Shown here: positions 18,078 through 27,457 of the stretch, in pieces | Layout: every line of letters begins with the position of its first letter | Numbering within the stretch: the first letter of the stretch is position 1 | Assembly (NCBI RefSeq): GCF_000614145.1 | Contig: NZ_BAKK01000018.1 | Span: 1-64,000, forward strand | DNA from: Bacteroides faecichinchillae JCM 17102 | Lineage (GTDB): Bacteria; Bacteroidota; Bacteroidia; Bacteroidales; Bacteroidaceae | Direction: 5' to 3' | Length of the DNA stretch: 64,000 nt | Position numbers and translations under genes: made by a program | Notes under the pieces: model-generated | What the model saw: only the letters and a program-made list of their open reading frames with translations | Told to the model about the DNA's origin: nothing | The model's database searches: none

Positions 18078-18557
18078 TTAGAGTTCCTCATTAGGGCGCA
18101 AACCAAAAATTTTTCCTGTCATTTGTTTAATAGAAACTTGCCATACCTTAACATTTCGTACAGCAGGATCGGAGTATACAAACTCATTATCTGTATAATG
18201 TCGCATGATAATGTTCAGTGCATGGCGTTTCTCGTCTATATTTTCGATAAACTCCACCTTTCCCCTACACATAACACTCTCAGAACGCATACTATAGCTG
18301 CAAGCCACTTTTTCATGTTGGTAGACAAGTTTATGTCCGAGACTGAACGTGATACAGACATTATTATTGTGTTCCAACATCTCTACTTTACTTCCTTCAG
18401 GACCTGAGTGCAAGTAGATTATACCGTTTTCATAACCAAAGTTCATGGGTATCACATAAGGGTTTCCATTTAAATCCGTAATACCTACAAAGCAAGCATC
18501 ACAATGCAAAATAATGGATTCAATTCGTTGTATATCCTCAATAACAACTGTTTTCAT
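18078..18557 (-). CDS. Pyridoxamine-phosphate-oxidase-like split-barrel flavoprotein, 159 aa
   Basis: The pattern CDACFVGITDLNGNPYVIPM, then GIIYLHSGPEGSKVEML, then SVMCRGKVEFIE is that of the FMN-binding split barrel. Within it, the protein resembles the group that includes the Nim nitroimidazole reductases. Family members bind FMN and reduce small molecules; nitroimidazole activity is not implied without closer comparison. Length is typical. It lies 88 bp downstream of rnr and is separated from it by a terminator-like hairpin. Confidence 0.85.
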   Translation of the reverse strand: MKTVVIEDIQRIESIILHCDACFVGITDLNGNPYVIPMNFGYENGIIYLHSGPEGSKVEMLEHNNNVCITFSLGHKLVYQHEKVACSYSMRSESVMCRGKVEFIENIDEKRHALNIIMRHYTDNEFVYSDPAVRNVKVWQVSIKQMTGKIFGLRPNEEL

Positions 18558-18586
18558 TGCTGTTTATTTATAAAGAATGAATACAC

Positions 18587-18636
18587 AAAAGTCACAGAGA
18601 AACAAATTTAAGATAATAAAACCTCTGTGACTTTTT
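18587..18636 (-). terminator. Terminator hairpin after rnr
   Basis: AAAAGTCACAGAG (18587-18599) pairs with CTCTGTGACTTTT (18623-18635) across a 23-nt loop. Read on the minus strand it follows the rnr stop directly and ends in CTTTTG. Confidence 0.65.
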
Positions 18637-18645
18637 GTGATGAAT

Positions 18646-20757
18646 TTATTTTTCGATTAATTGAAAGTCCAATTGTTTCTTCTCTAAATTTGCTCTTGCT
18701 ACGCGAATAGTAATCGCATCACCCAAACTGTATGTCCGATTTTTGCGACGTCCACGCAGACAGTAATTTTTCTCGTCGAATTCGTAATAATCGTCATCCA
18801 GATCACGAATAGGAACCATTCCTTCGCATTTGTTTTCGTTCAGTTCTACATAAAGCCCCCATTCTGTAACTCCGGAAATTACGCCATCATATACTTGTCC
18901 AAGGCGTTCACTCATAAACTCTACCTGTTTATACTTGATAGAAGCACGTTCGGCATTGGCAGCCACTTGTTCCATATTCGAACTATGATCGCATAGATCT
19001 TCATACTTCGTTTCCGATACGCTACGACCTCCATCCATATATTTTGTAACCAGACGGTGTACCATCATATCTGGGAACCGACGAATCGGAGAGGTAAAAT
19101 GTGTGTAGTAATCAAAAGCTAATCCGTAGTGTCCGATATTGTGTGTAGAATAACGAGCTTTTTGCATGGCTCGGATAGAAACAGTTTCAATCAGATTCTC
19201 TTCTTTCTTACCATGAATGTCATCTAGTAAATGATTGATAGATTTCGAAATATCCGTTTTCGTTCCGCTCGTACGTACTTTGTATCCAAAACGCGCTATG
19301 AACTGCGCTAGATTATCCAGCTTTTCAGGGTCCGGAAGATCATGAATACGATAAGGAAGCACTTTGGCCTTTTTGTTTTTAGGTACTCTTCCTACTTTCT
19401 CGGCTACTGTCTTGTTAGCAAGTAGCATAAATTCTTCCACCAATTTATTGGCGTCTTTAGATTCTTTGAAATAAACACTGATTGGCTTTCCCTTTTCGTC
19501 AATTTCAAACTTTACTTCATAGCGGTCGAAATTGATAGCTCCTGCGGCAAAGCGTTTCTCCCGAAGTGCTTTTGCTATCGTATCCAGCATAAGTACTTCT
19601 TCTTTGAAATCTCCTTCCTTTGTTTCGATAATCTGCTGTGCCTCTTCATAAGTAAAACGGCGGTCGGATTTGATAACTGTATGTACGATGCGAGAGTCGC
19701 TCACTTCCCCTTTTTCTGTAATGTCGAAAATAACGGAAAATGCGAGTTTCTCTTCATTGGGTCGAAGTGAGCAGATAAAATTACATAAACGTTCAGGAAG
19801 CATTGGGATAGTACGGTCTACCAGATATACGGAAGTTGCTCGTTTCTCTGCTTCTCTATCAATGATACCACCTTCTTTAACATAATGAGTCACATCTGCA
19901 ATATGTACACCAACTTCCCATAATCCATCTTTTAGCAGGCGAATGGAAAGAGCATCATCAAAATCTTTTGCGTCTTTCGGATCAATAGTAAAAGTGGTTA
20001 TTTTACGGAAATCCTCACGCCGGGCTATTTCGTCGGGAGTGATCTCAGCAGGAATTTTATCCGCTGCTGTTTCTACCGCTTTCGGATAAACATACGGCAA
20101 TCCGAATTCGGCAAGGATTGCGTGCATTTCCGTTGTGTTATCTCCGGCTTTGCCCAATATGTCGATTACTTGACCGATGGGATTTTTGGCTTTATCCGGC
20201 CATTCAGTCACTTTTACAATTGCTTTGTCACCAGTCTTTCCCCCTTTTAATTTATCTTTCGGAATGAAAATATCATTGGCAAGCGTACGATTTTCTGTTA
20301 CCAAAAAAGCATATGAGTTAGCTACTTCTAGTGTTCCTACAAAAGTATCATTGGCACGTTCTAATATTTCAATAACCTCTCCCTCTGCTTCTCTTTTCTT
20401 TCGTTTGGCATAGAATACGATTTTTACTTTATCATTATTCATTGCATGTGCAGAATTTCGTTCTGCAACGAAGACCGGTTCACCTCCATCTTCGGGGATG
20501 AATGAATTCTTTCCATTACTCTTACGTTGGAACGTACCTATCATTTCTGTTCCGTGGCTATTCATGCGGAACTTGCCTTTCTCTGTTTCGCTGATATAAT
20601 CGTCGTCTAACAAGTCGTGTAGAATATCGACGCACAACATCTTTTGCGGATGAGTGGTGAGATGTAACTCCGCGAAGATATATTTCATACTGAGCGTTTC
20701 GTTGGGTTTGGCATGGAAAAAGTCTATTAATAGTGCGGCCAATTGTTGTTTTCCCAT
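18646..20757 (-). CDS. rnr: Ribonuclease R, 703 aa
   Basis: This is a 3'-5' exoribonuclease of the RNB family that degrades structured RNA. An N-terminal winged-helix region (1-65) is followed by cold-shock/OB domains (about 70-200). The RNB catalytic domain has the acidic cluster DPKDAKDFDDAL at 259-270. A C-terminal S1 domain starts at about 620 (GVISGVTEWGLYVELNENKCEG). The active-site Arg lies in the GLAFDYYTHFTSPIRRFPD motif. Length and order of domains are normal for RNase R/VacB. Confidence 0.95.
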   Translation of the reverse strand: MGKQQLAALLIDFFHAKPNETLSMKYIFAELHLTTHPQKMLCVDILHDLLDDDYISETEKGKFRMNSHGTEMIGTFQRKSNGKNSFIPEDGGEPVFVAERNSAHAMNNDKVKIVFYAKRKKREAEGEVIEILERANDTFVGTLEVANSYAFLVTENRTLANDIFIPKDKLKGGKTGDKAIVKVTEWPDKAKNPIGQVIDILGKAGDNTTEMHAILAEFGLPYVYPKAVETAADKIPAEITPDEIARREDFRKITTFTIDPKDAKDFDDALSIRLLKDGLWEVGVHIADVTHYVKEGGIIDREAEKRATSVYLVDRTIPMLPERLCNFICSLRPNEEKLAFSVIFDITEKGEVSDSRIVHTVIKSDRRFTYEEAQQIIETKEGDFKEEVLMLDTIAKALREKRFAAGAINFDRYEVKFEIDEKGKPISVYFKESKDANKLVEEFMLLANKTVAEKVGRVPKNKKAKVLPYRIHDLPDPEKLDNLAQFIARFGYKVRTSGTKTDISKSINHLLDDIHGKKEENLIETVSIRAMQKARYSTHNIGHYGLAFDYYTHFTSPIRRFPDMMVHRLVTKYMDGGRSVSETKYEDLCDHSSNMEQVAANAERASIKYKQVEFMSERLGQVYDGVISGVTEWGLYVELNENKCEGMVPIRDLDDDYYEFDEKNYCLRGRRKNRTYSLGDAITIRVARANLEKKQLDFQLIEK

Positions 20758-20876
20758 TCTTTTACCGGCCTTTTTTTCTTTTTTTTTCTTTCTTTTTCGC
20801 CATAATTGAATCGTTCTAAATTACTATTCTTACTACAAAGTAAATGATTAAATATCAATAATTCAAGATTTTCATG

Positions 20877-20884
20877 TACATTTG
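20877..20884 (+). promoter_or_regulatory. -7 promoter element (TACATTTG) of the CDF-epimerase-PAP2 operon
   Basis: This is an exact TAnnTTTG match 27 bp before the ATG at 20912. No clear TTTG box is found at the usual distance. Confidence 0.5.
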
Positions 20885-20911
20885 CCAATATCTTATTGAT
20901 AATGTAACAAA

Positions 20912-21811
20912 ATGGAAGATAAAAAGACTGCTCGTGAACGAGGAATTTATAAAGTCACGATAATCGGTAGTAGCGTTAATTTTCTGCTGCTTGTTTTCAA
21001 GTTTGTGGCAGGATTTATGGGGCATAGTGCGGCTATGTTGGCCGATGCAGTGCATTCATTATCAGATTTTGTCACAGATTTGGTCGTTATAGTGTTTGTA
21101 CGGATCTCAAATAAACCGCAAGATAAAACCCATGATTATGGACATGGAAAGTATGAAACATTGGCTACAGCAATAATCGGATTATTGTTGTTGATTGTCG
21201 GTTTTGGAATATTGTGGAATGGAGCTTCCTCTATTTATGCTTTTATCAAGGGGCAACAGTTGGAAGAACCGGGGATGGTGGCTCTGATAGCGGCACTTGT
21301 TTCTATAGTTGCAAAAGAGATATTGTATCAATATACAGTGATTGAAGGGAAGAAATTGGATTCACAAGCTGTTATAGCTAATGCTTGGCATCATCGGAGT
21401 GATGCGCTTTCTTCTATCGGAACAGCGATTGGTATCGGAGGAGCTATTTTGTTGGGAGAAAACTGGCGGGTACTTGATCCGGTTGCTGCAGTGATTGTTA
21501 GTTTCTTTATTATAAAAGTGGCGATTCAGTTATTGATTCCTTGTGTAGATGAACTATTGGAAAAATCATTACCAGATGAGGTGGAAAAAGAAATTGAACA
21601 AGCATTGTTGTCTTTTCCGGGAGTTAGTGAGCCGCATCATTTGCGTACCCGGCGTATTGGTAGTTACTATGCCATTGAAGTGCACGTACGAATGGACGGG
21701 AATATTACATTGGAGGAAGCGCATGCTACTGCTACCGCAATTGAGCATAGATTGAAAGATATATTCGGTGAGGGAACATTAATCAATATTCATGTAGAAC
21801 CTAAAAAGTAG
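20912..21811 (+). CDS. Cation diffusion facilitator transporter, 299 aa
   Basis: Six membrane segments of the CDF family are followed by a cytoplasmic metal-binding domain. The metal sites are visible as MLADAVHSLSD in TM2 (an AD..HSL.D pattern) and NAWHHRSDALSS in TM5 (HxxxD). A C-terminal domain (SEPHHLRTRRIGSYYAIEVHVRMD) includes His residues. CDF proteins export Zn2+, Fe2+ or Mn2+ by H+ antiport; the metal is not determinable here. The next gene starts 2 bp after its stop, so they are co-transcribed. Confidence 0.92.
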   Translation: MEDKKTARERGIYKVTIIGSSVNFLLLVFKFVAGFMGHSAAMLADAVHSLSDFVTDLVVIVFVRISNKPQDKTHDYGHGKYETLATAIIGLLLLIVGFGILWNGASSIYAFIKGQQLEEPGMVALIAALVSIVAKEILYQYTVIEGKKLDSQAVIANAWHHRSDALSSIGTAIGIGGAILLGENWRVLDPVAAVIVSFFIIKVAIQLLIPCVDELLEKSLPDEVEKEIEQALLSFPGVSEPHHLRTRRIGSYYAIEVHVRMDGNITLEEAHATATAIEHRLKDIFGEGTLINIHVEPKK

Positions 21812-21813
21812 TA

Positions 21814-22821
21814 ATGGAGAGTATTTTGATCACAGGGGCAAGTGGGTTTATTGGTAGTTTCATTGTTGAAGAGGCTTTGAAACGTAAGTTCAATGTTTGG
21901 GCAGGAATACGATCTACTAGTAGCAAGAAATATCTGAAAAACAGGAAAATTCATTTTCTGGAACTCGATTTTACTCATCCCAATGAACTTCGTGCCCAAC
22001 TTTCTGGTTACAAAGGGACATACAATAAGTTTGATTACATCATCCATTGTGCCGGTGTCACTAAGTGTATTGATCCAAAGTCTTTCGATTACGTGAATTA
22101 TCTACAGACGAAATATTTCATCGATACCTTGAAAGTGCTTAATATGGTTCCCAAACAGTTTATTTATATTAGTACGCTGAGTGTTTTTGGACCAGTGCGC
22201 GATGGAGATTATTCTCCTATTAAAGCAGATGATACTCCAATGCCTAACACTGCTTATGGGTTAAGTAAACTAAAGGCTGAACTTTATATTCAAAGTATTC
22301 CCGGATTCCCTTATGTTATTTATCGTCCTACAGGAGTGTATGGTCCACGAGAAATGGATTATTTCCTGATGGCGAAAACAATCCAACGTCATATGGACTT
22401 TTCAGTTGGTTCCCGTCGGCAGGATTTGACTTTCGTTTATGTAAAAGATATTGTTCAGGCAATTTTTTTGGGAATAGAGAAGAAAGTAGTACAGAAAACT
22501 TATTTTCTGTCGGACGGTAAAGTATATCAGAGTCGTGTATTTTCGGACTTAATTCAAAAAGAGTTAGGCAATCCGTTTGTTATTCGTGTGAAATGTCCAT
22601 TAATTGTGCTAAAAGTTATATCTTTGCTCGCTCAATTCATTGCCATGCGCTCAGGAAAGTGCAGTACATTGAATTTGGATAAGTATAAGATTATGAAACA
22701 ACGCAATTGGCAATGCGACATTACCCCTACAATAAAAGAATTAGGGTATACTCCCGAGTATGATTTGGAAAGAGGAGTCCGTGAAACGATTGCCTGGTAT
22801 AAAAACGAAGGATGGCTTTAG
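21814..22821 (+). CDS. NAD-dependent epimerase/dehydratase, possible 3-ketosphinganine reductase, 335 aa
   Basis: This is an extended short-chain dehydrogenase. The NAD loop is GASGFIGSF at residues 8-16 and the catalytic Tyr/Lys pair is in NTAYGLSKLK, with STLSVFG upstream. A hydrophobic segment near 265-280 (LIVLKVISLLAQFIA) suggests membrane contact. An epimerase-type enzyme in B. thetaiotaomicron has been reported to act as 3-ketosphinganine reductase. Coupling to a PAP2/Aur1-like gene makes a similar lipid role plausible here, but this is inference. It overlaps the next gene by 10 bp. Confidence 0.8.
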   Translation: MESILITGASGFIGSFIVEEALKRKFNVWAGIRSTSSKKYLKNRKIHFLELDFTHPNELRAQLSGYKGTYNKFDYIIHCAGVTKCIDPKSFDYVNYLQTKYFIDTLKVLNMVPKQFIYISTLSVFGPVRDGDYSPIKADDTPMPNTAYGLSKLKAELYIQSIPGFPYVIYRPTGVYGPREMDYFLMAKTIQRHMDFSVGSRRQDLTFVYVKDIVQAIFLGIEKKVVQKTYFLSDGKVYQSRVFSDLIQKELGNPFVIRVKCPLIVLKVISLLAQFIAMRSGKCSTLNLDKYKIMKQRNWQCDITPTIKELGYTPEYDLERGVRETIAWYKNEGWL

Positions 22822-23777
22822 ACTTATTTAAGCGTGTAGAAACCCGAAAAGGGTTGTTTGCAGTGGAGAAGATAACATTGATTTATAATCTGTTGACCTC
22901 CATATTAATTCTGTTCCTGTTTCAGCGAATGGACCATCCAGGGCATATGTTGCTGGATAGGGCAATGATTGCTGCAATGACTTTTTTGTTGATGTACCTT
23001 TATCGGCTGGCTCCTTGTAAGTTCTCGGCTTTTGTACGTATTGTTATACAAATGAGTTTGTTGTCCTACTGGTATCCGGATACTTTTGAGTTTAACCGCT
23101 TTTTCCCGAATCTGGATCATATCTTTGCTCTAACTGAACAATTTATCTTCAATGGTCAGCCTGCTATCTGGTTTTGTCATACTTTTCCTCATTTATTGGT
23201 GAGTGAAGCATTTAATATGGGATATTTCTTCTATTATCCAATGATACTGATTGTGACTTTATTCTATTTCATCTATAAATTCGATTTATTCGAGAAGATG
23301 TCTTTTGTATTGGTCACTTCTTTCTTTATCTATTACTTAATTTATATTTTCATTCCGGTGGCAGGACCGCAATTCTATTTTCCTGCTATTGGGATTGAAC
23401 ACGTGGCAAAAGGGACTTTTCCTGCTATTGGTGATTATTTTAATCTTCATCAGGAATTGTTGCCAGGACCAGGTTATCAGCATGGATTTTTTTATAATCT
23501 TGTAGAGGGTTCCCAACAAGTAGGTGAACGTCCTACAGCAGCATTTCCCAGTTCTCATGTCGGTATTTCCACTATACTGATGATTATGGCGTGGCGTGGT
23601 AGCAAGATACTGTTTGGCTGTCTGTTGCCGTTTTATCTATTATTATGTGGAGCTACCGTATATATTCAGGCGCATTATGTAATTGATGCTATTGTTGGTT
23701 TCTTCTCAGCTTTTCTGTTGTACGTAGTGGTAACTTGGATGTTTAAAAAGTGGTTTGCAGTGCCTATGTTTAAATAG
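22812..23777 (+). CDS. PAP2/Aur1-like membrane phosphatase or phosphotransferase, 321 aa
   Basis: This is a polytopic membrane protein with about six hydrophobic segments. The PAP2 signatures are ERPTAAFPSSHVGIS (catalytic His in PSSH) and HYVIDAIVG (the His/Asp pair of the third motif). The layout resembles the inositolphosphotransferase (Aur1/Ipt1) branch rather than soluble phosphatases. Bacteroides make phosphoethanolamine and phosphoinositol ceramides, so a headgroup transferase role is possible. Its start lies inside the epimerase gene, indicating translational coupling. Confidence 0.8.
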   Translation: MALDLFKRVETRKGLFAVEKITLIYNLLTSILILFLFQRMDHPGHMLLDRAMIAAMTFLLMYLYRLAPCKFSAFVRIVIQMSLLSYWYPDTFEFNRFFPNLDHIFALTEQFIFNGQPAIWFCHTFPHLLVSEAFNMGYFFYYPMILIVTLFYFIYKFDLFEKMSFVLVTSFFIYYLIYIFIPVAGPQFYFPAIGIEHVAKGTFPAIGDYFNLHQELLPGPGYQHGFFYNLVEGSQQVGERPTAAFPSSHVGISTILMIMAWRGSKILFGCLLPFYLLLCGATVYIQAHYVIDAIVGFFSAFLLYVVVTWMFKKWFAVPMFK

Positions 23778-23794
23778 GTTAGTCAGTTCTATAA

Positions 23795-24523
23795 TTATTT
23801 TCTCCGAAACACAAGTTTTTTTCCTTCCTGCCATAATATGTAATAGGGACTATTAGAACAACCACTATTTAGAGTCAAACGAAAATGTCCGGAACTAAGG
23901 TCGAATTTATCAAACTCTAAAGCCTGACAGAAGACAAGTTTGGCATCTTCGCTTGTGAGGGCAACAATGGTAACATTTCCCGGAGACGGTTCACATGTTC
24001 CATCACGAAGGGTGGTGAAAAGTGCCAAAACTATATTTTCGGATAAGGGAATATATTGAACATATTCTTTACTGGCAACTCCTCTTATTTCTTCCCAATT
24101 AACGAAGTTGCATCCATTCAACATATCTATTATCTCTTCTTCTCCTCTTTTTACAACAATGCGTGGAATTTCATCAACATCTTTATATTTATAGACTTCT
24201 ATCTTATAGTCTGCTTCTTCAAAATAAGGAACTTTGTATGTTTGTACTAGTTGCAATGAGTCGATATTCGTACATGGATAGAAAGAATCTACCAACATTG
24301 CAACTTGAATCTTGTTGTTTTCTTCTACTTGGAAAACCGGCATTGGCTGGTTATTTGTGAGTGCTTCATCAGAAGAAATTTGTTGTTCTTTTGTTATGAA
24401 GTTGCTAGAGTTTTCAGCCAATGTATCCTTTGTTTGCAAAGTAGTGTTTTTGTTTGTATGATTACAAGCATTCATTATACTACTCAATAGGATAATAGTT
24501 GCAATAGATCTAATAACTTTCAT
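23795..24523 (-). CDS. Hypothetical lipoprotein, 242 aa
   Basis: A lipoprotein-type signal ends at SSIMNAC (Cys20), followed by a Thr/Asn/Ser-rich linker to about residue 65. The remainder (YPCTNIDSLQLVQTYKVPYF, later YILWQEGKKLVFRRK at the end) is a compact beta-rich domain that I cannot place in a named family. It sits 16 bp upstream of the dus gene's stop on the same strand and is convergent with the PAP2 gene, 17 bp away. Function is unknown. Confidence 0.75.
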   Translation of the reverse strand: MKVIRSIATIILLSSIMNACNHTNKNTTLQTKDTLAENSSNFITKEQQISSDEALTNNQPMPVFQVEENNKIQVAMLVDSFYPCTNIDSLQLVQTYKVPYFEEADYKIEVYKYKDVDEIPRIVVKRGEEEIIDMLNGCNFVNWEEIRGVASKEYVQYIPLSENIVLALFTTLRDGTCEPSPGNVTIVALTSEDAKLVFCQALEFDKFDLSSGHFRLTLNSGCSNSPYYILWQEGKKLVFRRK

Positions 24524-24539
24524 ATTGCTGAAGTTTTAA

Positions 24540-25538
24540 TTAAATATTTTCATTAGCTGATGACATGATAGTGTGTACCTCTTCAAAGATATGGAAAAGG
24601 TCCTCTTTTGTTTCTGCCCGTAGCATAGCAATGCGCGTATTGCGGAAATTCGGAATACCTTTGAATATAGGGCTGGCAGCCAGATGGCGGCGTACATGCA
24701 GGATACCTCTACGTTCATCCAGTAAGTTTACACTGTCAATAACTTCCTGACTAAGTACTTCCATGCACCATTCAAAGCTGAGTGGAGGTAGCTCTTCTCC
24801 TGTCTTCAGGTAGTGTTTCATTTCTTTGAAGATCCAGGGGCGTCCGAAGCTGGCACGTCCGATCATGACTGCATCTACTCCATAACGGTCAAAGCATTCT
24901 TTACAACGTTGAGGAGTGGTCACGTCTCCATTACCAATGATAGGAATATGCATTCTTGGGTTATTCTTGACTTCACCAATTAAAGTCCAGTCTGCTTCTC
25001 CCGTATACATTTGTGCCCGGGTACGACCATGAATGGTCAATGCCGCAATACCACAATCCTGTAACTGCTCTGCCAGATCAACAATAATCTTGTTGCTTGC
25101 ATCCCAACCTAATCGAGTTTTTACAGTGACAGGTATCTTGACTGCATCTACTACGGCACGAGTAATCTCCAACATTTTGGGGATATTCTGCAACATACCT
25201 GCACCTGCTCCCTTTCCTGCTACTCTTTTCACCGGACATCCGAAGTTTATATCCAGAATATCCGGTTGTGCCTGCTCTACGATTTTAGCAGCTTCAACCA
25301 TTGTGTCCGTATCTTTACCGTATATCTGGATAGCAACAGGCCGTTCTTCGTCACTGATACTTAATTTCTGTGCGGTTTTGCTGACTGAACGAATGAGGGC
25401 GTCGCTGGATACAAACTCAGTGTATACCATGTCAGCACCAAACTTTTTGCACATTAGGCGAAAAGCAGGATCTGTAACGTCCTCCATTGGGGCGAGCAGT
25501 ATGGGATGTTTTCCCAGGTCTATGTGGCCTATTTTCAT
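24540..25538 (-). CDS. dusB: tRNA-dihydrouridine synthase (DusB-like), 332 aa
   Basis: This FMN enzyme reduces uridines in the tRNA D-loop. The N-terminal motif LLAPMEDVTDPAFR is diagnostic. The catalytic Cys101 lies in DINFGCPVKRVAGKGAG. FMN-binding segments include TVKTRLGWD, LTIHGRTRAQMYTG and IGNGDVTT, and MIGRASFGRPW follows. Length fits DusB. The exact Dus subtype is less sure than the family. It is divergent from the DUF2059 gene with overlapping promoters. Confidence 0.92.
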   Translation of the reverse strand: MKIGHIDLGKHPILLAPMEDVTDPAFRLMCKKFGADMVYTEFVSSDALIRSVSKTAQKLSISDEERPVAIQIYGKDTDTMVEAAKIVEQAQPDILDINFGCPVKRVAGKGAGAGMLQNIPKMLEITRAVVDAVKIPVTVKTRLGWDASNKIIVDLAEQLQDCGIAALTIHGRTRAQMYTGEADWTLIGEVKNNPRMHIPIIGNGDVTTPQRCKECFDRYGVDAVMIGRASFGRPWIFKEMKHYLKTGEELPPLSFEWCMEVLSQEVIDSVNLLDERRGILHVRRHLAASPIFKGIPNFRNTRIAMLRAETKEDLFHIFEEVHTIMSSANENI

Positions 25539-25568
25539 GAATAAATTGAACTAATGATTATTTCACTG

Positions 25569-25597
25569 CAAAAATATGGAAAAAATACCTACTTTTG
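25569..25597. promoter_or_regulatory. Divergent -7 elements between dus and the DUF2059 gene
   Basis: On the minus strand TATTTTTG (25569-25576) points to dusB. On the plus strand TACTTTTG (25590-25597) points to the DUF2059 gene and lies 32 bp before its ATG at 25630. Both match TAnnTTTG and their -33 regions must overlap. Confidence 0.55.
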
Positions 25598-25629
25598 TAT
25601 CTATTCATTCATTTAACAAATTTAGAATT

Positions 25630-26088
25630 ATGAGAAAAGGTCTGTTTTTAACAGCTGTAAGTATGATAATGCTTTTCGCTACTGTAACTTCGGTTTATGC
25701 ACAAAGTGATAATAATAAAGAATATAGAGCAACGTTGGAGAAGATGATGAATCTTTCCGGCGCTTTGGAAGTTTCGAAAACGATGGTGCCGCAAATGGTA
25801 AGTATGATGAAACAATCTGCACCGGGTACAGCGGACGCTTTTTGGGATGATTTTGCTGCTAAATGGAAAACAAAGTTCGCTGATAGAATGGTAGAGCTTT
25901 ATGTTCCTATTTATCAGAAATATCTGACTATAGATGATCTAAAAGATTTGATTGCATTTTATGAAACTCCAATTGGTAAGAAATTGGCAGAAGCTACTCC
26001 TAAGATGACTATAGAAGGAATGCAGTTGGGACAGAAGATTGGTATGGAAATGGCGACAGAACTTCAGCATGAGTTGAAGGCCCAGTAA
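25630..26088 (+). CDS. Exported DUF2059 protein, 152 aa
   Basis: The ATG at 25630 is preferred over the in-frame one at 25576 because it starts a clean signal peptide (MRKGLFLTAVSMIMLFATV, ending VYAQ) and lies downstream of the promoter. The mature part is helical with the DUF2059 pattern: FADRMVELYVPIYQKYLTID, then DLIAFYETPIGKKLAEATP. Members are periplasmic helical proteins without known activity. Confidence 0.85.
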   Translation: MRKGLFLTAVSMIMLFATVTSVYAQSDNNKEYRATLEKMMNLSGALEVSKTMVPQMVSMMKQSAPGTADAFWDDFAAKWKTKFADRMVELYVPIYQKYLTIDDLKDLIAFYETPIGKKLAEATPKMTIEGMQLGQKIGMEMATELQHELKAQ

Positions 26089-26121
26089 GATAAATTAAGT
26101 CGTAGATACAGATAAACTTTG

Positions 26122-26129
26122 TACCTTTG
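26122..26129 (+). promoter_or_regulatory. -7 promoter element (TACCTTTG) of the U32-thioesterase-dprA operon
   Basis: This is an exact TAnnTTTG match 41 bp before the preferred ATG at 26170. It argues against the upstream in-frame ATG at 26119, which precedes the promoter. Confidence 0.55.
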
Positions 26130-26169
26130 CACTTTCTTATCACATTTTAATGATTATCTGACAGTACTG

Positions 26170-27453
26170 ATGGATATTACAGATTTTGAAATTATGGCCC
26201 CTGTTGGCTCACGTGAATCTTTGGCGGCCGCTCTTCAGGCAGGCGCCGATTCCATATATTTTGGTATAGCAAACCTGAATATGCGTGCTCGTTCGGCCAA
26301 TACATTTACCATTGATGATTTGCGCGAGATTGCACAGACTTGTGACGCGCATGGAGTGAAGAGCTATCTGACTGTAAATACGATTATTTACGATAACGAT
26401 ATCCCTTTAATGCGTACTATTGTGGATGCAGCAAAGGAAGCAGGAATTTCTGCAGTTATTGCTGCTGATGTGGCAGTGATGAATTATGCTTATCAGATAG
26501 GACAAGAGGTACATCTTTCCACACAGTTGAATATCTCTAATGCGGAAGCATTGAAGTTTTATGCTCAATTTGCAGATGTAGTAGTTTTGGCTCGTGAATT
26601 GAATCTGGAACAGGTGGCCGAAATATACCGCCAGATTCGTGAAGAGAATATCTGTGGTCCGAGCGGCGAGCAACTTCGTATTGAGATGTTCTGTCATGGT
26701 GCACTTTGTATGGCTGTTTCGGGTAAGTGTTACCTGTCATTGCATGAGATGAACCATTCGGCCAATCGCGGTGCTTGTATGCAGGTATGCCGTCGTTCCT
26801 ATACGGTTCGTGATAAAGAAACCGATGTAGAGCTGGATATTGATAATGAATATATCATGTCGCCGAAAGACTTGAAGACGATTCACTTCATGAACAAGAT
26901 GATGGATGCAGGCGTACGAGTGTTCAAGATAGAAGGGCGTGCTCGTGGTCCTGAATATGTGCGTACAGTTGTAGAATGCTATAAGGAAGCGATTAAGTCA
27001 TACGTGGAAGGAACTTTTACCGATGAGAAAATTGCTGCTTGGGACGAACGGTTGAAGACAGTATTTAATCGTGGTTTTTGGGACGGTTACTATCTGGGAC
27101 AGCGTTTAGGAGAGTGGACACGAAACTACGGTTCGGCTGCTACAGAGCGTAAAATCTATGTAGGTAAAGGAATCAAATATTTCTCTAATATCGGTGTCTC
27201 TGAATTTTTGGTGGAGGCTGCCGAAGTCAGTGTCGGTGATAAACTGTTGGTTACAGGTCCAACTACCGGTGCTCTGTTTATGACTTTGGATGAAGCACGT
27301 GTTGATCTGGAACCGGTGCAAACCGTAAAAAAGGGTGAACATTTCTCTATGAAGTCTGACCGTATACGTCCTAATGACAAACTGTATAAGTTGGTATCGA
27401 CCGAAGAACTGAAGAAATTTAAAGGGCTCGATATCGAACAGAAGAGAGGATAA
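26170..27453 (+). CDS. U32 family peptidase-like protein (YegQ/TrhP type), 427 aa
   Basis: The N-terminus (EIMAPVGSRESLAAALQAGAD) is the U32 signature for a TIM-barrel-like domain. Conserved cysteines occur in CHGALCMAVSGKCYLS and NRGACMQVCRRSY, as in the members that hydroxylate tRNA U34 (TrhP) or 23S rRNA (RlhA) and may carry an iron-sulfur cluster. A C-terminal OB-like domain starts at about residue 350. Length fits the TrhP-type group. True protease activity is doubtful for this group. It is the first gene of an operon with the thioesterase and dprA. Confidence 0.88.
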   Translation: MDITDFEIMAPVGSRESLAAALQAGADSIYFGIANLNMRARSANTFTIDDLREIAQTCDAHGVKSYLTVNTIIYDNDIPLMRTIVDAAKEAGISAVIAADVAVMNYAYQIGQEVHLSTQLNISNAEALKFYAQFADVVVLARELNLEQVAEIYRQIREENICGPSGEQLRIEMFCHGALCMAVSGKCYLSLHEMNHSANRGACMQVCRRSYTVRDKETDVELDIDNEYIMSPKDLKTIHFMNKMMDAGVRVFKIEGRARGPEYVRTVVECYKEAIKSYVEGTFTDEKIAAWDERLKTVFNRGFWDGYYLGQRLGEWTRNYGSAATERKIYVGKGIKYFSNIGVSEFLVEAAEVSVGDKLLVTGPTTGALFMTLDEARVDLEPVQTVKKGEHFSMKSDRIRPNDKLYKLVSTEELKKFKGLDIEQKRG

Positions 27454-27457
27454 AGTC

